From Phytophthora quininea (lineage: Eukaryota > Oomycota > Peronosporomycetes > Peronosporales > Peronosporaceae), in contig JAAVTG010000737.1 of NCBI GenBank assembly GCA_011947345.1, positions 1 through 63,090 on the forward strand: 63,090 nt of DNA, written 5' to 3'. The position numbers and the translations under genes were made by a program. Shown piece after piece: positions 34,253 to 45,325 of this stretch (its first letter is position 1; the number at the start of each line of letters is the position of its first letter). Under the pieces are notes generated by a model. That model ran no database searches. It was given only the letters and a program-made list of their open reading frames with translations, and was not told where the DNA came from.

Positions 34253-34890
34253 ATGGTAGCCAAGGCGAAGCCGTCAACTCCAGGTGATGCTAAAGCTGCG
34301 GCGGCTGCTGCGGCCGCCGCTGCTGTCGCGGCCAACTCGGCTCGAGAGGAGGAACAACCTCCTGAAGACGACGAGGACGCGATCAAGTCCGGCACGTTTT
34401 CCTTCGGCGACGGCAGCAAATACCGTACGTCGTGTATCAACGATAACCCAGCGCAGTTAACGCTGCTAACGATGCAACGCAGAGGGTGAATACAGCTTGA
34501 TCGGCGGAAAGGTGGTGCGTCAGGGCTCTGGTGCCTTCTGGACCGGAGCCGAGCGCTACGAGGGCGAGTGGGTGCACGACCAGATGCAGGGGCGAGGCGT
34601 CTACCATTTCGCTACGGGAGCTTCGTACGATGGAGACTTCCAGAGCAATAGCTTCCACGGCTCGGGCAGCTATCGGTGGACCGACGGCGCGCATTACGAA
34701 GGCGGTTGGCACTTCAACAGGTCGGTTTTGCCATAACTTGTTTGTTTATGGCGGTTGTTTGGTTTATGGCATTTTTGCTGTTAGAATGCACGGAGACGGT
34801 TGCTACGTCGACAAGGACGGGGTCGAATGGCGTGGCCGCTTCGTGAACGGCAAGTACGACAACGGCCGCATCTTCCACACGCTGCGGTAG
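34253..34890 (+). CDS. MORN-repeat protein
   Basis: Three exons, 34253-34424, 34483-34720 and 34785-34890. About 170 residues: an Ala-rich start (KAAAAAAAAAAVAANS), an acidic stretch, then five or six MORN units such as YEGEWVHDQMQGRGVYHF, YDGDFQSNSFHGSGSY and YEGGWHFN...RMHGDGCY, ending in IFHTLR. MORN repeats bind membranes or scaffold proteins. Its promoter must overlap that of the LRR gene on the other strand. ATG 34253 is chosen because the frame upstream opens only with GTG. Confidence 0.85.
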
Positions 34891-35204
34891 CGTAGCGAGG
34901 CTTTCTGCCATAGAGGAATTGATTTCCGGCCTCTTCTTCGCCTCTGCATCGAGTCTGTGTGGCAATATGGGCGATAGTCCACAAGAGCGTGGAATATGAG
35001 CTGGAGATTATCCATTGCTGTTGAAGGTGTTAGCCACCAGCTGAACATTGTCGACTGGAAGATCTTCGTGTTCACCAAGGAAAGCCGCAGCATTTGCTAC
35101 CTGTAGCCAAAAAATTGTTTGAAGAAGCTCCAGCGACGTTTATACATTATCCCTTCGGGCTGTGGACCCACAAATATATTAGTTAGTGTCGACCTTAGGC
35201 CAAC

Positions 35205-36468
35205 TTAGAGAAACGTTTGGCAGAGCGCTGAGCCGGTGCGATCTATCGGTGGTAGAAGGCCGTTCTGCAGTAGTTCGAGCTCTTCTTCCGTCACGCTCTG
35301 ATCGCCGTAGAGCTCCTTCTCGTTGGCGATAAGTTGAGCCATGAAGCCGCGATTGGGGAAGATGAGCGGCCGGCACTTAAGCACGTGGCTGTAGGCCGCG
35401 GAGAGCGTGCACTTGGTCTTGAGCATGACGTACCAGATGACGATCGTGGACGATCGAGACACGCCCTGCACGCAGTGAATGAGGACCCGACCGTTCTCTT
35501 CCGCTGCCTTTTGAATAAACTCGATGGTGGGGCCGAACTCCTGGGCGATGTCCACATCCACATTGTCCTTGATCGCTACATCCAAATACTCGACGTCGTC
35601 GAACTTGTTGCGCTGATCGGTGATGGCCCCCATATTCACCACGTGGGTGATCTGTAGCCGATGGATCACCTCTGCAGAGTTCGCCTGCCAAAAGTTACCG
35701 AGGAACAGGAACCCGTCCACGATCTCGTTCGGGTAGTGCATCTGCGCGCCAGGTCCGGACATGGGAACTGTATCGGTCGCTGTTTGTTGCTCCTCTTTCC
35801 GTGCAACGGGGTCTTCTTCCGGTCCCGTCGAGGGTGACGAAGGCGACGACACCAGCATGAACCCGTACTTCTTGGCGAATGTAGGGAACCCCTGCGCCAG
35901 GAACCTCACGGAGAAGACTCGTCCTTCATCCATGAGCATCTTGGCGAACCGGTAGCCCCAGTCCATCCGGTAGAGGAAGGACGCGCTGCTGTGGTTGCCG
36001 CCGATCACGACCACTTCGATGAGATCCCTCCGCTGCAGCTTTCCGCGTAGTTTCGGGTTCTCGGTCAGCTCCAGAACGTCGTTCACTGTCTTTGCCAATT
36101 GGCCGGAGCAGCTCAACGCCGGTAGATGCGTCCCCGTGTGCACGTGCGGACAGTGCAGAGCTTCAGGCAGGTGGCCCGCTGCGAATTCGAAACCTTTGCG
36201 GCAGTCGACGACCACGACGCCCGTGGTCTGCAGACGGTTGTAGAGCGACGTGACCGACACGAGCGGCACCCGCGGCGGCGAGTTGCGGTGGCGACGTCTG
36301 CGCAGTCGTCGGGAGAAGCTCAAGCACGACGAGCTCAGCGAGAAGGACTCGTCGTCGTCGACCCGCACGGCTTCGGCCGAGCGGTTCGAGCCTGTGGGGC
36401 ACGTGGAGATTCCGCTGGCGTTGCCGTCGAACGGCTTGTCATCCTGCGGCTTGTGTTCCTCGAGTCAT
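35205..36468 (-). CDS. MKP-like dual-specificity phosphatase with N-terminal rhodanese domain
   Basis: A rhodanese/CH2-like domain (VSVTSLYNRLQTTGVVVVDC through GFPTFAKKYGF) precedes a DSP domain with the signature HCVQGVSRSS (active Cys and Arg present) and general acid Asp in the AIKDNVDVD region. MAP kinase phosphatases have this same order. The C-terminal half (YPNEIVDGFLFLGN to the stop) is intact. The start is uncertain: the frame is open from 36368 upstream to about 36465 without ATG; an ATG at 36468 is in a neighbouring frame, so a one-base error is likely. About 390-420 residues. Substrate not known; MAPK is the family guess. Confidence 0.85.
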
Positions 36469-36662
36469 CTCAACGTGTTAGCGCTGGCGCCAATTGCCAA
36501 TTGACGCTCGCGCGAGACGTTGCAGACGGCAATCAATTCTCTGCAAGTCGCTCGAGCTCGAAATTCGAGCTCTTTGTCGGGGTATAAGTTGCGAAGGGAT
36601 CTGCTGTGCGGTGCTGTGTGGCCACGCCTGCCGGTGCCGGACAGCGATGCGTTGTCGCGGGT

Positions 36663-37101
36663 ATGCGAGTATTCAGTCCGCAGGCGCAGGCGGGACCGCC
36701 GCCCCAGCCGGTGCCGCTTTTGTGGGCAGGAGGAACCGTTGGGCAAGGCGCCAAGACGCATCCGTCGACGACGCCAAGCAAAACGATGGCTACGAAGACG
36801 CCCCCGCCATTAGCTACGCCGAGTGAGCATGGCTCAGATTGCCTTCCCCGAGATGTGGAGCTGCCACCTGCACTGGTAGATGTGGCTGCTGAGACCGATG
36901 CCTGCTGCCTGGGAAGCCGCAGGCAAAACAGTCGATGTCGTTGCCATAGCTGCTGCCACACAGCAAGCATCTAGAGCATTCGAGCCGCTGCGAGCGCCTC
37001 ACGGTGGGCGATCTCCACTTCACCCGGATGAAGTTTGGTCAGACGACAACGATCTCCCATCCATGGGATTCGACGACTCGCTCCGGCTTATCAGTGGATA
37101 G
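36663..37101 (+). CDS. Possible small gene, two open frames needing one shift
   Basis: From ATG 36663 a frame gives MRVFSPQAQAGPPPQPVPLL and runs to about 36940; a neighbouring frame from about 36880 to 37101 gives a natural-looking C-terminus (SRAFEPLRAPHGGRSP, then DDNDLPSMGFDDSLRLISG). Joining them needs one shift. No domain recognised. It could be a real low-complexity protein or chance open frame in GC-rich DNA. Confidence 0.3.
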
Positions 37102-37266
37102 GCCCCATGGTCAACTCGGTCCTGGCCGCAGCCATGCTGGTGCCAAAGGTTGCAGTGCGACGCTCGCCTTCATCAGCCCCTTGACCGGCAAATCCGAGGC
37201 AAAATTGTCTTGCCGTCGTACCGTGGCCAAGGTTGAATCGAAAACGCAGTCTATTCTTTGTGAGGC

Positions 37267-38465
37267 CTAGTCGACGTTGAAGGCCAGCTTGGTCGCCTCG
37301 TAGGACGAGATCATGATGGCGCAGGCGGGCGCCACCTTGACGACGCGAGGCAACAGCCCCGCGGTCATCCCGCGCGCGCCTTCCGCGCGCCAAACCTGCT
37401 GGAGTAGCTGCGTGAAACTCGGCGACGGCGCCATGTCCTTGGTGAACACGACCAACTGCGACCGTGTCTTGACCACGTCGAACGGGTGCGTGCCGATCGT
37501 AGCCAAGATCCCTGCCAGCACGCCCGACATGAACGCCACGGACACGCGCTTCCGCTGCGGGTCGACCGTGGGCATCCGCTCCGATAGATACTCCTTGGAC
37601 GTCTCGATGCCCCACCAGTAGAACATGGAGAACGGGATGTCCCGCGCGAGCGTGGCCCGAGTCCAGCGAAGAGGGACCGCGCACCGCCCTGCCACACTTG
37701 CCGGACGTACGTGCTGAACGGGTGCGCGTTGGCCACAGCCTGCATCTGCACGCGGATGAGCTCGAACGGGAGAAGATCGTGGTTGTCACGGTGCGAGCGA
37801 TGCCACCGGCAACCATGGCAAGCGCGCCGTGATTTTGCTCTGGGGACGCCCGCTTTAACCGCTTCAGCAGCATCTCATAAGAGGTAAAGTAGACTGCAGT
37901 CGCCGGGATCGCAGTCAGCAGGGTAGGAGGGAGACCAGCGTATAATGCCAATGGTCCCTCCAGCCGCGCGATGCGGGCCATCGTGAACAGAGTGCTGTCC
38001 GGCTTGGGCGGCGAGCAGATCTGCTGTGCCGAGCACTTGCACTGCTTCAGCAGCCTCTGCTTGGGCAGCATCGTGTCCGTCAGGCCGTTGGAGAAGTTGT
38101 AGTACGGACACTGCAGCCGCCGCACAGTTGATTAGCACCACTATCATGGAGAGAAGAGAACTAGAGCCACTACCTTTTGCATGGCAGGCGATGCGTGGAC
38201 TACCGCCGGAACTTGCACCTGCATGCGCGTCTTCACGACCTCCAGCGCTGTGGATACACCCGTAACAAAGTATCATCAATTACAATGTATGACAAGCTGT
38301 GTCAATCCTCATAGACGCCTTACGCGTGACCTGCACATCGGAGACGGAGCGTCAGACTTTGCGGAGGCCACGTTGGCAGCGCGGTGGCAGCGCAGCACGC
38401 ACCACGAGCGACGTGATGACGGCGCCCACGGACGCCGCGGCCGACTTCTTGAGCGTCTCGTCCAT
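37267..38465 (-). CDS. Mitochondrial carrier, SLC25A39/40 (MTM1) type
   Basis: Three-repeat inner-membrane carrier; animal SLC25A39 brings glutathione into mitochondria. Starts at MDETLKKSAAASVGAVITS (ATG 38465). First repeat motif LEVVKTRMQ (about 38245); the first matrix loop holds four Cys (CPYYNFSNGL...CKCSAQQIC), like the Fe-S-sensing loop of SLC25A39. Second repeat LEGPLALYAGLPPTLL and FELIRVQMQ; third FDVVKTRSQL and GLLPRVVKVAPACAIMISSYE. Introns near 38105-38180 and 38245-38405; the second needs a one-base correction. Two further shifts lie near 37790 and 37650. About 360 residues. Ends 97 bases from the uncertain frame at 36663-37101. Confidence 0.85.
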
Positions 38466-38739
38466 CGTTTCCAGGTCAAAGTCGCTGTTAAAAATATCGG
38501 CCAATCCGCAGTGGTTTCGTACCGGATTGGCTGAAACGCCCAAACGGCTTCTGTAGCCATGTGGTAAATGCATCCAACCTGGCCGCATATTTTCCGCGGT
38601 ACATTCACCATGCGCTCTGGATGGATCAATCCGCATATAGCGGTTTGTATTCATCTAATTTTACCCCCGTTTCTTCCGGTAAAAACCGACTGAGAAAGCG
38701 TCTCTTCCCGAAGCCATCACACTCAAAGCAGAGCTCAGG

Positions 38740-39626
38740 ATGATGGAGCCCTCGACGTCTACGACCGCTGCTGACCCCGCCGCTGTCCCCGCAGCGTCTG
38801 CAGCACCCGCAGCCGATGCGACGAGCGCCGCTCAGGCTGTCCCGGCCGCCGAGATCCTGCGCCAGCTCTCGACGCAGATCCAGTCGCAGATCTCGCAGGT
38901 GCAGATGCCCAAGGCGCTCAAGGACCGCACAGACGAGCTGGAGCGCCGCATCTCGGCCACGGACATCGCCCGTATCAATGGCTACATGCGTGCAGTGAAT
39001 CTCGTGTTCGCTGGGGGTCTCTGGGTCACGTGCTTCTTCCGGATGTTCCAAGTGCCCAGCTACTCGCACTTCCTGGTGATTATCTACCTCATGTACGTTG
39101 GTGATTGGCGGAATATTTGATTGGGAGGGTTTATTAATAGTTTTTTGTCACTGTTAGGTTCTTGAGTGCTGGACTGGCGTTTGTGGAGAACCATGAGCGC
39201 TTCCCTTCCATTACGGACCGAGTGAAGGTCAACTTCGGCTTCATGTTCTCGGCCACGGGCAAGGCGACGTACATTCTGTGCATCGCGTTTCTGGCGGTCT
39301 CGCAGGGCTGGATCGGCTGGATCATTGGCGGCTGCTTCTTCTTCCTGGCGCTCTTCAACTTCTTCCTCATCAAGCGAGTACGTTTATGATTTCTAGTGTT
39401 GTTATCGGACTGGGTTCTTATTTGTATGGCCTGATTTGCGTGGTATTTGCAGCACCCGGCGTACAAGGAGGCTATGATGCAGCCGACAGGCACCACGGCG
39501 CAGCAGCAGGAGGCGGCTGACCTGGAGTCCATGCCCGAGCTGCGCTATAACCAGAAGCAGGCTCAGGTGCCCGTCTCCGGGACGGCCACCGCCGCCAAGG
39601 CGCAGCCAGCTCACGTGTCTGTTTAA
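38740..39626 (+). CDS. Four-helix membrane protein, COPI-associated/TVP-like
   Basis: Three exons (38740 to about 39092, about 39158-39380, about 39453-39626); junctions YLM|FLSAG and LIKR|HPAYKE are in frame. About 240 residues: an Ala/Pro-rich N-terminus, a helical stretch (LRQLSTQIQSQISQVQMP), four membrane helices (VNLVFAGGLWVTCFF; HFLVIIYLMFLSAGLAF; GKATYILCIAFLAV; WIGWIIGGCFFFLALFNFFL) and a polar tail. The pattern around GFMFSATGKA is like COPI-associated Golgi proteins. Likely Golgi or endosomal membrane. Family assignment is tentative. Confidence 0.65.
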
Positions 39627-39863
39627 CAATGGAAAAGGACAGGCCTTGACACACGGAACAAGAAGTGAGGGCTAAGCTGCATGGATGTATATCAGCTTCT
39701 TCTGCATCTCCTCGTAACTCGCTTCCCACTCAGCGATGAAAATGCAACTCAAAGGCTAGTTGAGCAGTAGGATAGGACAGAACGCAAGAGCTTTTGCTTC
39801 AGTTTCTTGACGTCTTCATTTTGTTGGTCAGTTGCTGCTGCAAACCTCAATGACTTCACCACC

Positions 39864-40663
39864 TTACTCCTTGGCCTCGCCACCGTGCTGCGCCACGACA
39901 CCGTCGCCGTGGTACTTGAGCGTCTTGACCCAGTTGCTTCGACGGCCAGTGGGGTGTTTGAACTGCACAGCCGACTTCTTGCCCTTTTGCTTGATGAGGT
40001 TGCCCACGTCCTCCGGAAGGAAGTTGTAAGCGTACGAGATCTTTCCGTTGAAGTCGCCGACGGGGGCAGGCTCAGACTCCTCGAGTTCCCATCCCTGCTT
40101 CTTGGCAAAGTTCTCCGCCGACTCCTTGTCGTCGAACTTGAACACAAAGCCCATGTACGGGTCGGCGTTGCTGGTCCAGCCCATGAGCGGGCTTTCCCAT
40201 GTGCGCGGGGACTCGAAGCGGATCTCCCAGTGCTTGGTCTGGAACGTGCCGCTCTGCATCTGGTTGCGTCCAGGCTTGAAGAGCTTTCCCTTACGGCCTA
40301 CCGACCAGGCGCCAGTGCCGGACACGACGGCGGCTTCTTCCGGGTACGGCATGGGCGACGTCTCGATGGTCGGAAAATAGCGCTCCGTCGCCTGGAACGG
40401 CAGGACTACAGTAACAATAATAAGGTTAGTATACAATATTCATTCTTTAATGAAGGTGACGTACTGGTGCGCTCCTTCTCGGCCACAGACTGCTCGCGGA
40501 GCTGCGCCATGAGCTTCTCTTCGGCGGCGGCAGCTGCAGCCTTGGCGGCCTCGTCGTCCTTGGCAACCTCAGAGAAGGCACGAGAGGTCGAGGCGACGGC
40601 CACGCGCTTGGTGGAGACCGCCGCAGCTGCGCGCGAAGTCGCTTGGAGCACGCGCACAGACAT
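39864..40663 (-). CDS. NDUFS4: NADH dehydrogenase (ubiquinone) Fe-S protein 4, complex I 18-kDa subunit
   Basis: Accessory subunit of respiratory complex I. Two exons, from about 40464 to 40663 and from about 39864 to 40407, joined as EKERT|ILPFQATER. The N-terminus (MSVRVLQATSRAAAAVSTKR) is a mitochondrial presequence. Family signs are WEIRFESPRTWESPLMGWTS, ADPYMGFVFKFDDKESAENF and ISYAYNFLPE, ending KHPTGRRSNWVKTLKYHG. An Ala/Lys-rich segment lies between presequence and domain. About 245 residues; intact. Confidence 0.94.
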
Positions 40664-41035
40664 GATCGAAGTGCTGGTGGCTTGGCGATTCCTGGGCCTC
40701 AGATCGCTACTCCGATTTAACGGCTTGGAGGCATACTGAAGACAAGTAACTGAAGACACCCTTATATAAGAGTGGTGTAAACCCCGGAATGGCTACACTA
40801 CACCTGTGCAAAATATACAAACCATGAATTTCTTTTACTACGCAAAGCACTTCTCGCGCTGGGTACCACCAGAGCAATGTGTGCATGTGGTAAATGCCGA
40901 GCAACGCAGCTCAATGTTCCGCCATGTGCCTTCTCTCATCGTCAAAAGCAACACAAATCACGCTACACAACTGATGGCAGAATTGGTAGGGCTGCTGCTC
41001 TTCTCTCTACGACCCGAGAGGATAACGGAAAGCTC
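40664..41035. other. Intergenic, no feature seen
   Basis: About 370 bases between the NDUFS4 start (minus) and the stop of the trehalose phosphatase (minus). It includes the NDUFS4 promoter. A TATATAAG-like stretch at 40760-40770 could be chance. No conserved frame. Confidence 0.4.
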
Positions 41036-42132
41036 TTAGCACGCGCATTCCAGCCTGGCCAGCTCCGTCAGAAACTGCTGCACCTCCGACGTGTCACGCA
41101 GCGAGTATGACGCCTTGGTGACCGGCAACTCCTTGAGATTTCCCGGTAGGTCCACCTTCTCCGCCTCTGGGTCACGCACGATAATGGAGATACCTTTGCC
41201 CAGTCCACGACCGTTGAGCGCGTTAAAGGCGTCCTCATCACTCACGTCGTCGCCCAGGTAAAAGGGCACAACGTCTTCCGCATCCAGACCCAGCTCCGCC
41301 AGGATGTACATGACAGCACGACCCTTGTCCCAGTCAACCTGAAAGAACACGAGTTAGATAAATCTTATTCATGCTGACCAGGCAGCAGTAGAGCTGACTT
41401 ACTCGAGGGCGCAGCTCAAACACCATTTTGCCCATCTTCTTGGTGAGACTCGGGTGGTAAGCCACATAGTCGTCGACGATCTGCTCAACCGCGTTTTGCA
41501 GTGCCTGGTCGACCTGAGCGTAGCAAAGTGAACTGATTAGTGGAAGACCAACCCAAGAACGTCTCGATAGCAAGTTCTCACATGACGATAGTGCACCGAA
41601 ATGGCGAGGCCGTTGTCCTCGAGCTCGGCGCCAGCGATGTGCGACGTCTGTTCGTTAAGGTCTAGAAGCGCCTGCTCCAGCTCGGGGCGGAAGTGGTCGG
41701 CAACTTGGCAATTGATAGGACGCGACTTGGTGCCTTTAATGTCGAAGCCGTGGCTTCCAGCGTAGACAAGGTTGTCCAGCTGCACAAAGTTGTAGACCTT
41801 CTCGGTGGACCTGCCCGTGACGATGGCCGTTACGAACTTGGACGAGAGCTCGCTGAGCGCGGCGCGCATGGTGTCGGCCATGAAGGCGTGGTCGGGGACA
41901 TCTACAATGGGCGACAGCGTGCCGTCGTAGTCGAGAAAGACAACCGGGCGCTTGCCTGCATTGGCAACAAGCAACAATACATCAGAATCCCATAGACACG
42001 TCGATATTGCTGCTCCAAGCAGCCACCGGTCTGCTTCGTCTACAGCCCCAGTCAAGGCAGTGCAAAGCACTCACCGGCCACTTTCTGGCGGATAGCCTCC
42101 ATGTCGAGGAAGGCGTTGGTCGGGTGCAGCAT
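41036..42132 (-). CDS. Trehalose-6-phosphate phosphatase
   Basis: Removes phosphate from trehalose-6-phosphate. Four exons: 42075-42132, 41582-41955, 41403-41513 and 41036-41338, all in frame. About 281 residues. HAD motifs: VVFLDYDGTLSPI (nucleophile Asp), VTGRSTEKV, then VDWDKGRAV and YLGDDVSDEDAFNAL (acidic pair). Single-domain, so it is a free-standing phosphatase, not the TPS-TPP fusion common in oomycetes and plants. No signal peptide. Intact. Confidence 0.93.
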
Positions 42133-42205
42133 CTTGGATGGAAACTGAGCCTGGCACGTCCGGACTGCAGCGGTTTCACGACGTCACGAGGACTGGCGGA
42201 GCGGA

Positions 42206-42834
42206 TTAACGGACAGAGAGGGTGGGTGGCACCTGCGCTGGAGGAAGCGCGGACGCCGGGGGTGCAGAGCTCGCGCTCGCGGGTGGCTGGAAGCTTGCGG
42301 CCTGGTCGTTCACTGGGCTTGTGACGGTAACGGCGACCAGTTCAAAGGCAAGTCGTGGCCCTCGAGTGCTGGCGTTGCGGATGCGATCGAGCCAATCACA
42401 GACGGCGGTCGGGTAGAAATCGGGGCAAAAATAAACTGCTATAATACGCGAGGGCAGGTCTTGAGCGAGGAGAGCGCTTGTGGTGAGCAGGGCTCCGACG
42501 GCACACAAGCACGCTTGCAGAAGCGCACCGACTCAATTACCAATGCATCACGAATTGCCAGCTCGCTTGGGTGGCGAACGATGGCAGGACGCTGGACGGG
42601 ATGGCCAATGCACTCCGCGGTAGGGGTGACAAGCGCGGCGGCATTTGCAAGTGCAATGGTGTTCAAAATGCCCTTGGCATTGAGAAGCAATGGTGGTTGA
42701 TGGAACGGAACCCAGCCATGCATCGGACTTGCAGTCAGATGCAAATGGAACCTTGACGGGCTCCGATAATAGCAACTCGGCGTAACGGATGCGGCTTTAG
42801 TCGTCATGTTGAATAGTTGCGTAACGTTTCCCAC
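42206..42834 (-). CDS. Possible unrecognised gene, one frame shift
   Basis: A minus-strand frame from about 42834 (MGNVTQLFNMTTKAASV) runs to about 42480, and a neighbouring frame then gives LLAQDLPSRIIAVYFCPDFY and on to a Pro/Ala-rich end at 42206. Joined, about 200 residues. The phrase GILNTIALANAAALVTPTAE could be a membrane or helical segment. No family recognised; the stretch lies just upstream of trehalose phosphatase and may be only its promoter side. Confidence 0.25.
42392..42398 (+). promoter_or_regulatory. CCAATCA box
   Basis: CGAGCCAATCACAGACG lies about 260 bases upstream of the trehalose phosphatase start (42132, minus). It also lies inside the uncertain frame at 42206-42834, which favours a regulatory reading of this stretch. 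Confidence 0.3.
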
Positions 42835-43849
42835 CGATCGTCCTCAGAGCAGTGACAAGCATCGACGCAGGGCTGACAGGCAGTTCAGAGTTCCGTTGCG
42901 TGTAGCTCCGTTTCGCTCGAGCTCAGGAGTGGCCGACAAGCGCAAAAAAAAGAATCGATACAAACGGTGTGGTTGAACACGAATTGAAATGGAAAGTTGC
43001 CTTTGCTCCAGGGCGTCGGTTATGAGGAATGTTTGTCTATGAGTCGCCACGGTTGTCATCGACTAACCCGTTCGTCTACTTTCACTTCTCTGCGACGCCG
43101 ATGGATTCTCCGAAAAGCGGGACGAAGTCTGGCGAGCAGATTGTCGATGTCGATGTCCTATCTTGCTGCGTCGGCACCGCATCTCTGCTGTTCTTCATCG
43201 TTGTCATTTGACCATTTGGCACATGTTAACAGTTCTTGAAACAGACAGATCCTCGAAAGCTGCTCGGGAAAATCTTAACCATGAAGTCGGCCAATGCAGC
43301 GCTCCACGGCGGCGATTCAATCGGTGGCTACCTGCTGGACAGAGGGCACCTGCAGATTAATATCCCTGTATCCGCTGCAGAAGCACAGCGCAGCTGGACG
43401 TATACCGCGGCGACTCAGCAAGCAGCAGAGCATTGAAGACGACCACGGTGTTCTCTTCGCACCAGAGCTGGATTTTCCAGCTTGTAGAGCTTTGCTGCTT
43501 TTCTCGATGTTTCTCCCCGATCCGACGGGGCTATCCTCTCTGCATCCGTCGCCTTCACTCGCTTGTCCAACGGACGCTTAGTCGATTTCGAGCAAGTCTT
43601 CTCGTGTCTTGCAGCTCGCTATCGAGTGGATTTCTGTTGCTGTTGCCAACCGTTTTGGTTCAGAGACTATTTTCTGCTCGACCCAGTCGTTGCATCGCCA
43701 GGACGGTCACTTGGCCTCAGTAGGAAGCTTGACTGCTTGGCCCACTCCTGAACCTGTCGCATCGAGCAAAAGTGAGGGCGGAACAGCTTCCATATTGGAC
43801 GCCGCCGCGACAGATCCACCTCTCCCCACAACCGAACCAGCCCGCCACG
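42835..43849. other. Intergenic with small frames only
   Basis: About 1 kb upstream of the CAX gene. A 51-residue frame with good ATG context (43281-43436, MKSANAALHGGDSIGGYLLD) and a 35-residue frame at about 43101-43211 with a hydrophobic end (CCVGTASLLFFIVV) are visible, but neither has support. It probably holds the CAX promoter and a long 5' leader. Confidence 0.4.
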
Positions 43850-45154
43850 ATGCACACGGCCCAAGCTCTCGCGTCCATTCGACGCTCACGCACCTACGAC
43901 AACGAAGGCGGCCTCGGCCGGCCCCGCAAGTACCCGAGCGAGCACTCGGCACTGTTGCACGCCGGCACCAATGGCAGCAGCGGCGCCAGCTACCAACTGA
44001 CCTCCCCAGGAGCCAGCGGCGAGCATGACGCCCCCACCACTCTTAAAGAAGATCTTGAAGCCATCTACCAGATGCTGCGAGGGCAGCGACTCAACTTCAT
44101 GCTGCTTTTCGCGCCGCTCGCGATCTGGTCGTCGCTCGGCGGCTGGAGCGACTTCTGGGTCTTCCTCTTCAACTTCCTCGTCATGATCCCGCTCGCCAAC
44201 CTGCTGGGAGAGGCTACCGAGTCGCTGGCTTTCCACACGGGCGAGACCATCGGCGGACTGGTCAATGCCACCTTCGGCAACACGGTCGAGGTCATCGTCG
44301 CCATCTTCGCCCTGCGCGCGGGCGAGATCAACGTCGTGCAGAGCTCGCTCATCGGCTCGGTGTTGTCCAACCTGCTGCTCGTACTGGGCTGCGCCTTCAT
44401 TGCTGGTGGCGTCAGCCACAAGGAGAACTCGTTCAACGCTGTTGGAGCCAGCGCCAACTCGTCGCTGCTTATGCTCGCCAGCTTCGCCATGCTGCTGCCC
44501 AGCTACATCTTCTACTTCTCCGATAGCGAGTCGGAAGAGACGCGCATGTCCAACACGCTGACGCTCTCGCGCATCGCCGCGGCCTTCCTGCTCTTCATGT
44601 ACATGCAACTACTGTACTTCCAGCTGCACACCCACGCAGATTTCTTCGAGGACGAAGGCGAGAGTGAGGAGACGGTCACGCTGTCCAAGCGTGCTAGTGG
44701 AGCTGTGCTGCTGGTCGCCACGCTGCTGGTGTCGTTGTTCTCCGAGTTCCTCGTCGGATCCATCGACGGATTCGCTACGGAGATGAACCTGAGCAAGTCG
44801 TTCATCGGCATCATCTTGTTACCTGTGGTCGGCAACGCGGTCGAGCATGTGACGGCGGTCAAGGTCGCGCTGAACAACAAGATGGAGCTAGCTATGGGTG
44901 TAGCGGTGGGATCGGCCACGCAGGTGTCGCTCTTCGTGGTGCCCGTCGTGGTACTCTCCGGGTGGATTATGGACAAGTCGATGTCGCTCGCGTTCCCGCA
45001 GTTCGAGATCCTCATCTACCTCATGTCCATCATCATCGTCTACGCCATCATCGCCGACGGCAAGTCCAACTGGCTCGAGGGCTCCATGCTGCTCACTGCG
45101 TACGCGCTTGTGGCGGTCACACTCATCTGGGTGCATGTCCCGACGACCGCATAA
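43850..45154 (+). CDS. Ca2+(Mn2+)/H+ antiporter, CAX family
   Basis: Vacuolar exchanger that loads Ca2+ or Mn2+ using the proton gradient. Intact single exon, 434 residues from ATG 43850 (MHTAQALASIRRS). Eleven hydrophobic helices; the two alpha-repeats carry NATFGNTVEVIVAIFAL and LPVVGNAVEHVTAVKVAL, the GNxxE cation-binding signatures. The acidic loop FFEDEGESEETVT lies between helices 6 and 7, as expected. The N-terminus is long and polar, perhaps autoinhibitory as in plant CAX (inference). No introns, no frame break. Confidence 0.95.
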   Translation: MHTAQALASIRRSRTYDNEGGLGRPRKYPSEHSALLHAGTNGSSGASYQLTSPGASGEHDAPTTLKEDLEAIYQMLRGQRLNFMLLFAPLAIWSSLGGWSDFWVFLFNFLVMIPLANLLGEATESLAFHTGETIGGLVNATFGNTVEVIVAIFALRAGEINVVQSSLIGSVLSNLLLVLGCAFIAGGVSHKENSFNAVGASANSSLLMLASFAMLLPSYIFYFSDSESEETRMSNTLTLSRIAAAFLLFMYMQLLYFQLHTHADFFEDEGESEETVTLSKRASGAVLLVATLLVSLFSEFLVGSIDGFATEMNLSKSFIGIILLPVVGNAVEHVTAVKVALNNKMELAMGVAVGSATQVSLFVVPVVVLSGWIMDKSMSLAFPQFEILIYLMSIIIVYAIIADGKSNWLEGSMLLTAYALVAVTLIWVHVPTTA

Positions 45155-45325
45155 GGAGCGACCGAAGCTCCACGTCCGCACTCATTATCCTCGCTAGCGT
45201 AGTCACCTTTTTACTTAAACGTCAAAAGTTTTTTTGCCGTCCAAAAGCTGTGACTTCTTCATGTCATGAGGCTTACTGTCGTTTTGGTTGTACATCTCAC
45301 CGCAAGTCGTGTCAAGATTGTAGCA

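Noticed and set aside
43886..44608. A 240-residue minus frame opposite CAX
   Set aside because: Antisense of a conserved transporter; composition Glu/Gly/Arg-rich as expected from codon bias.
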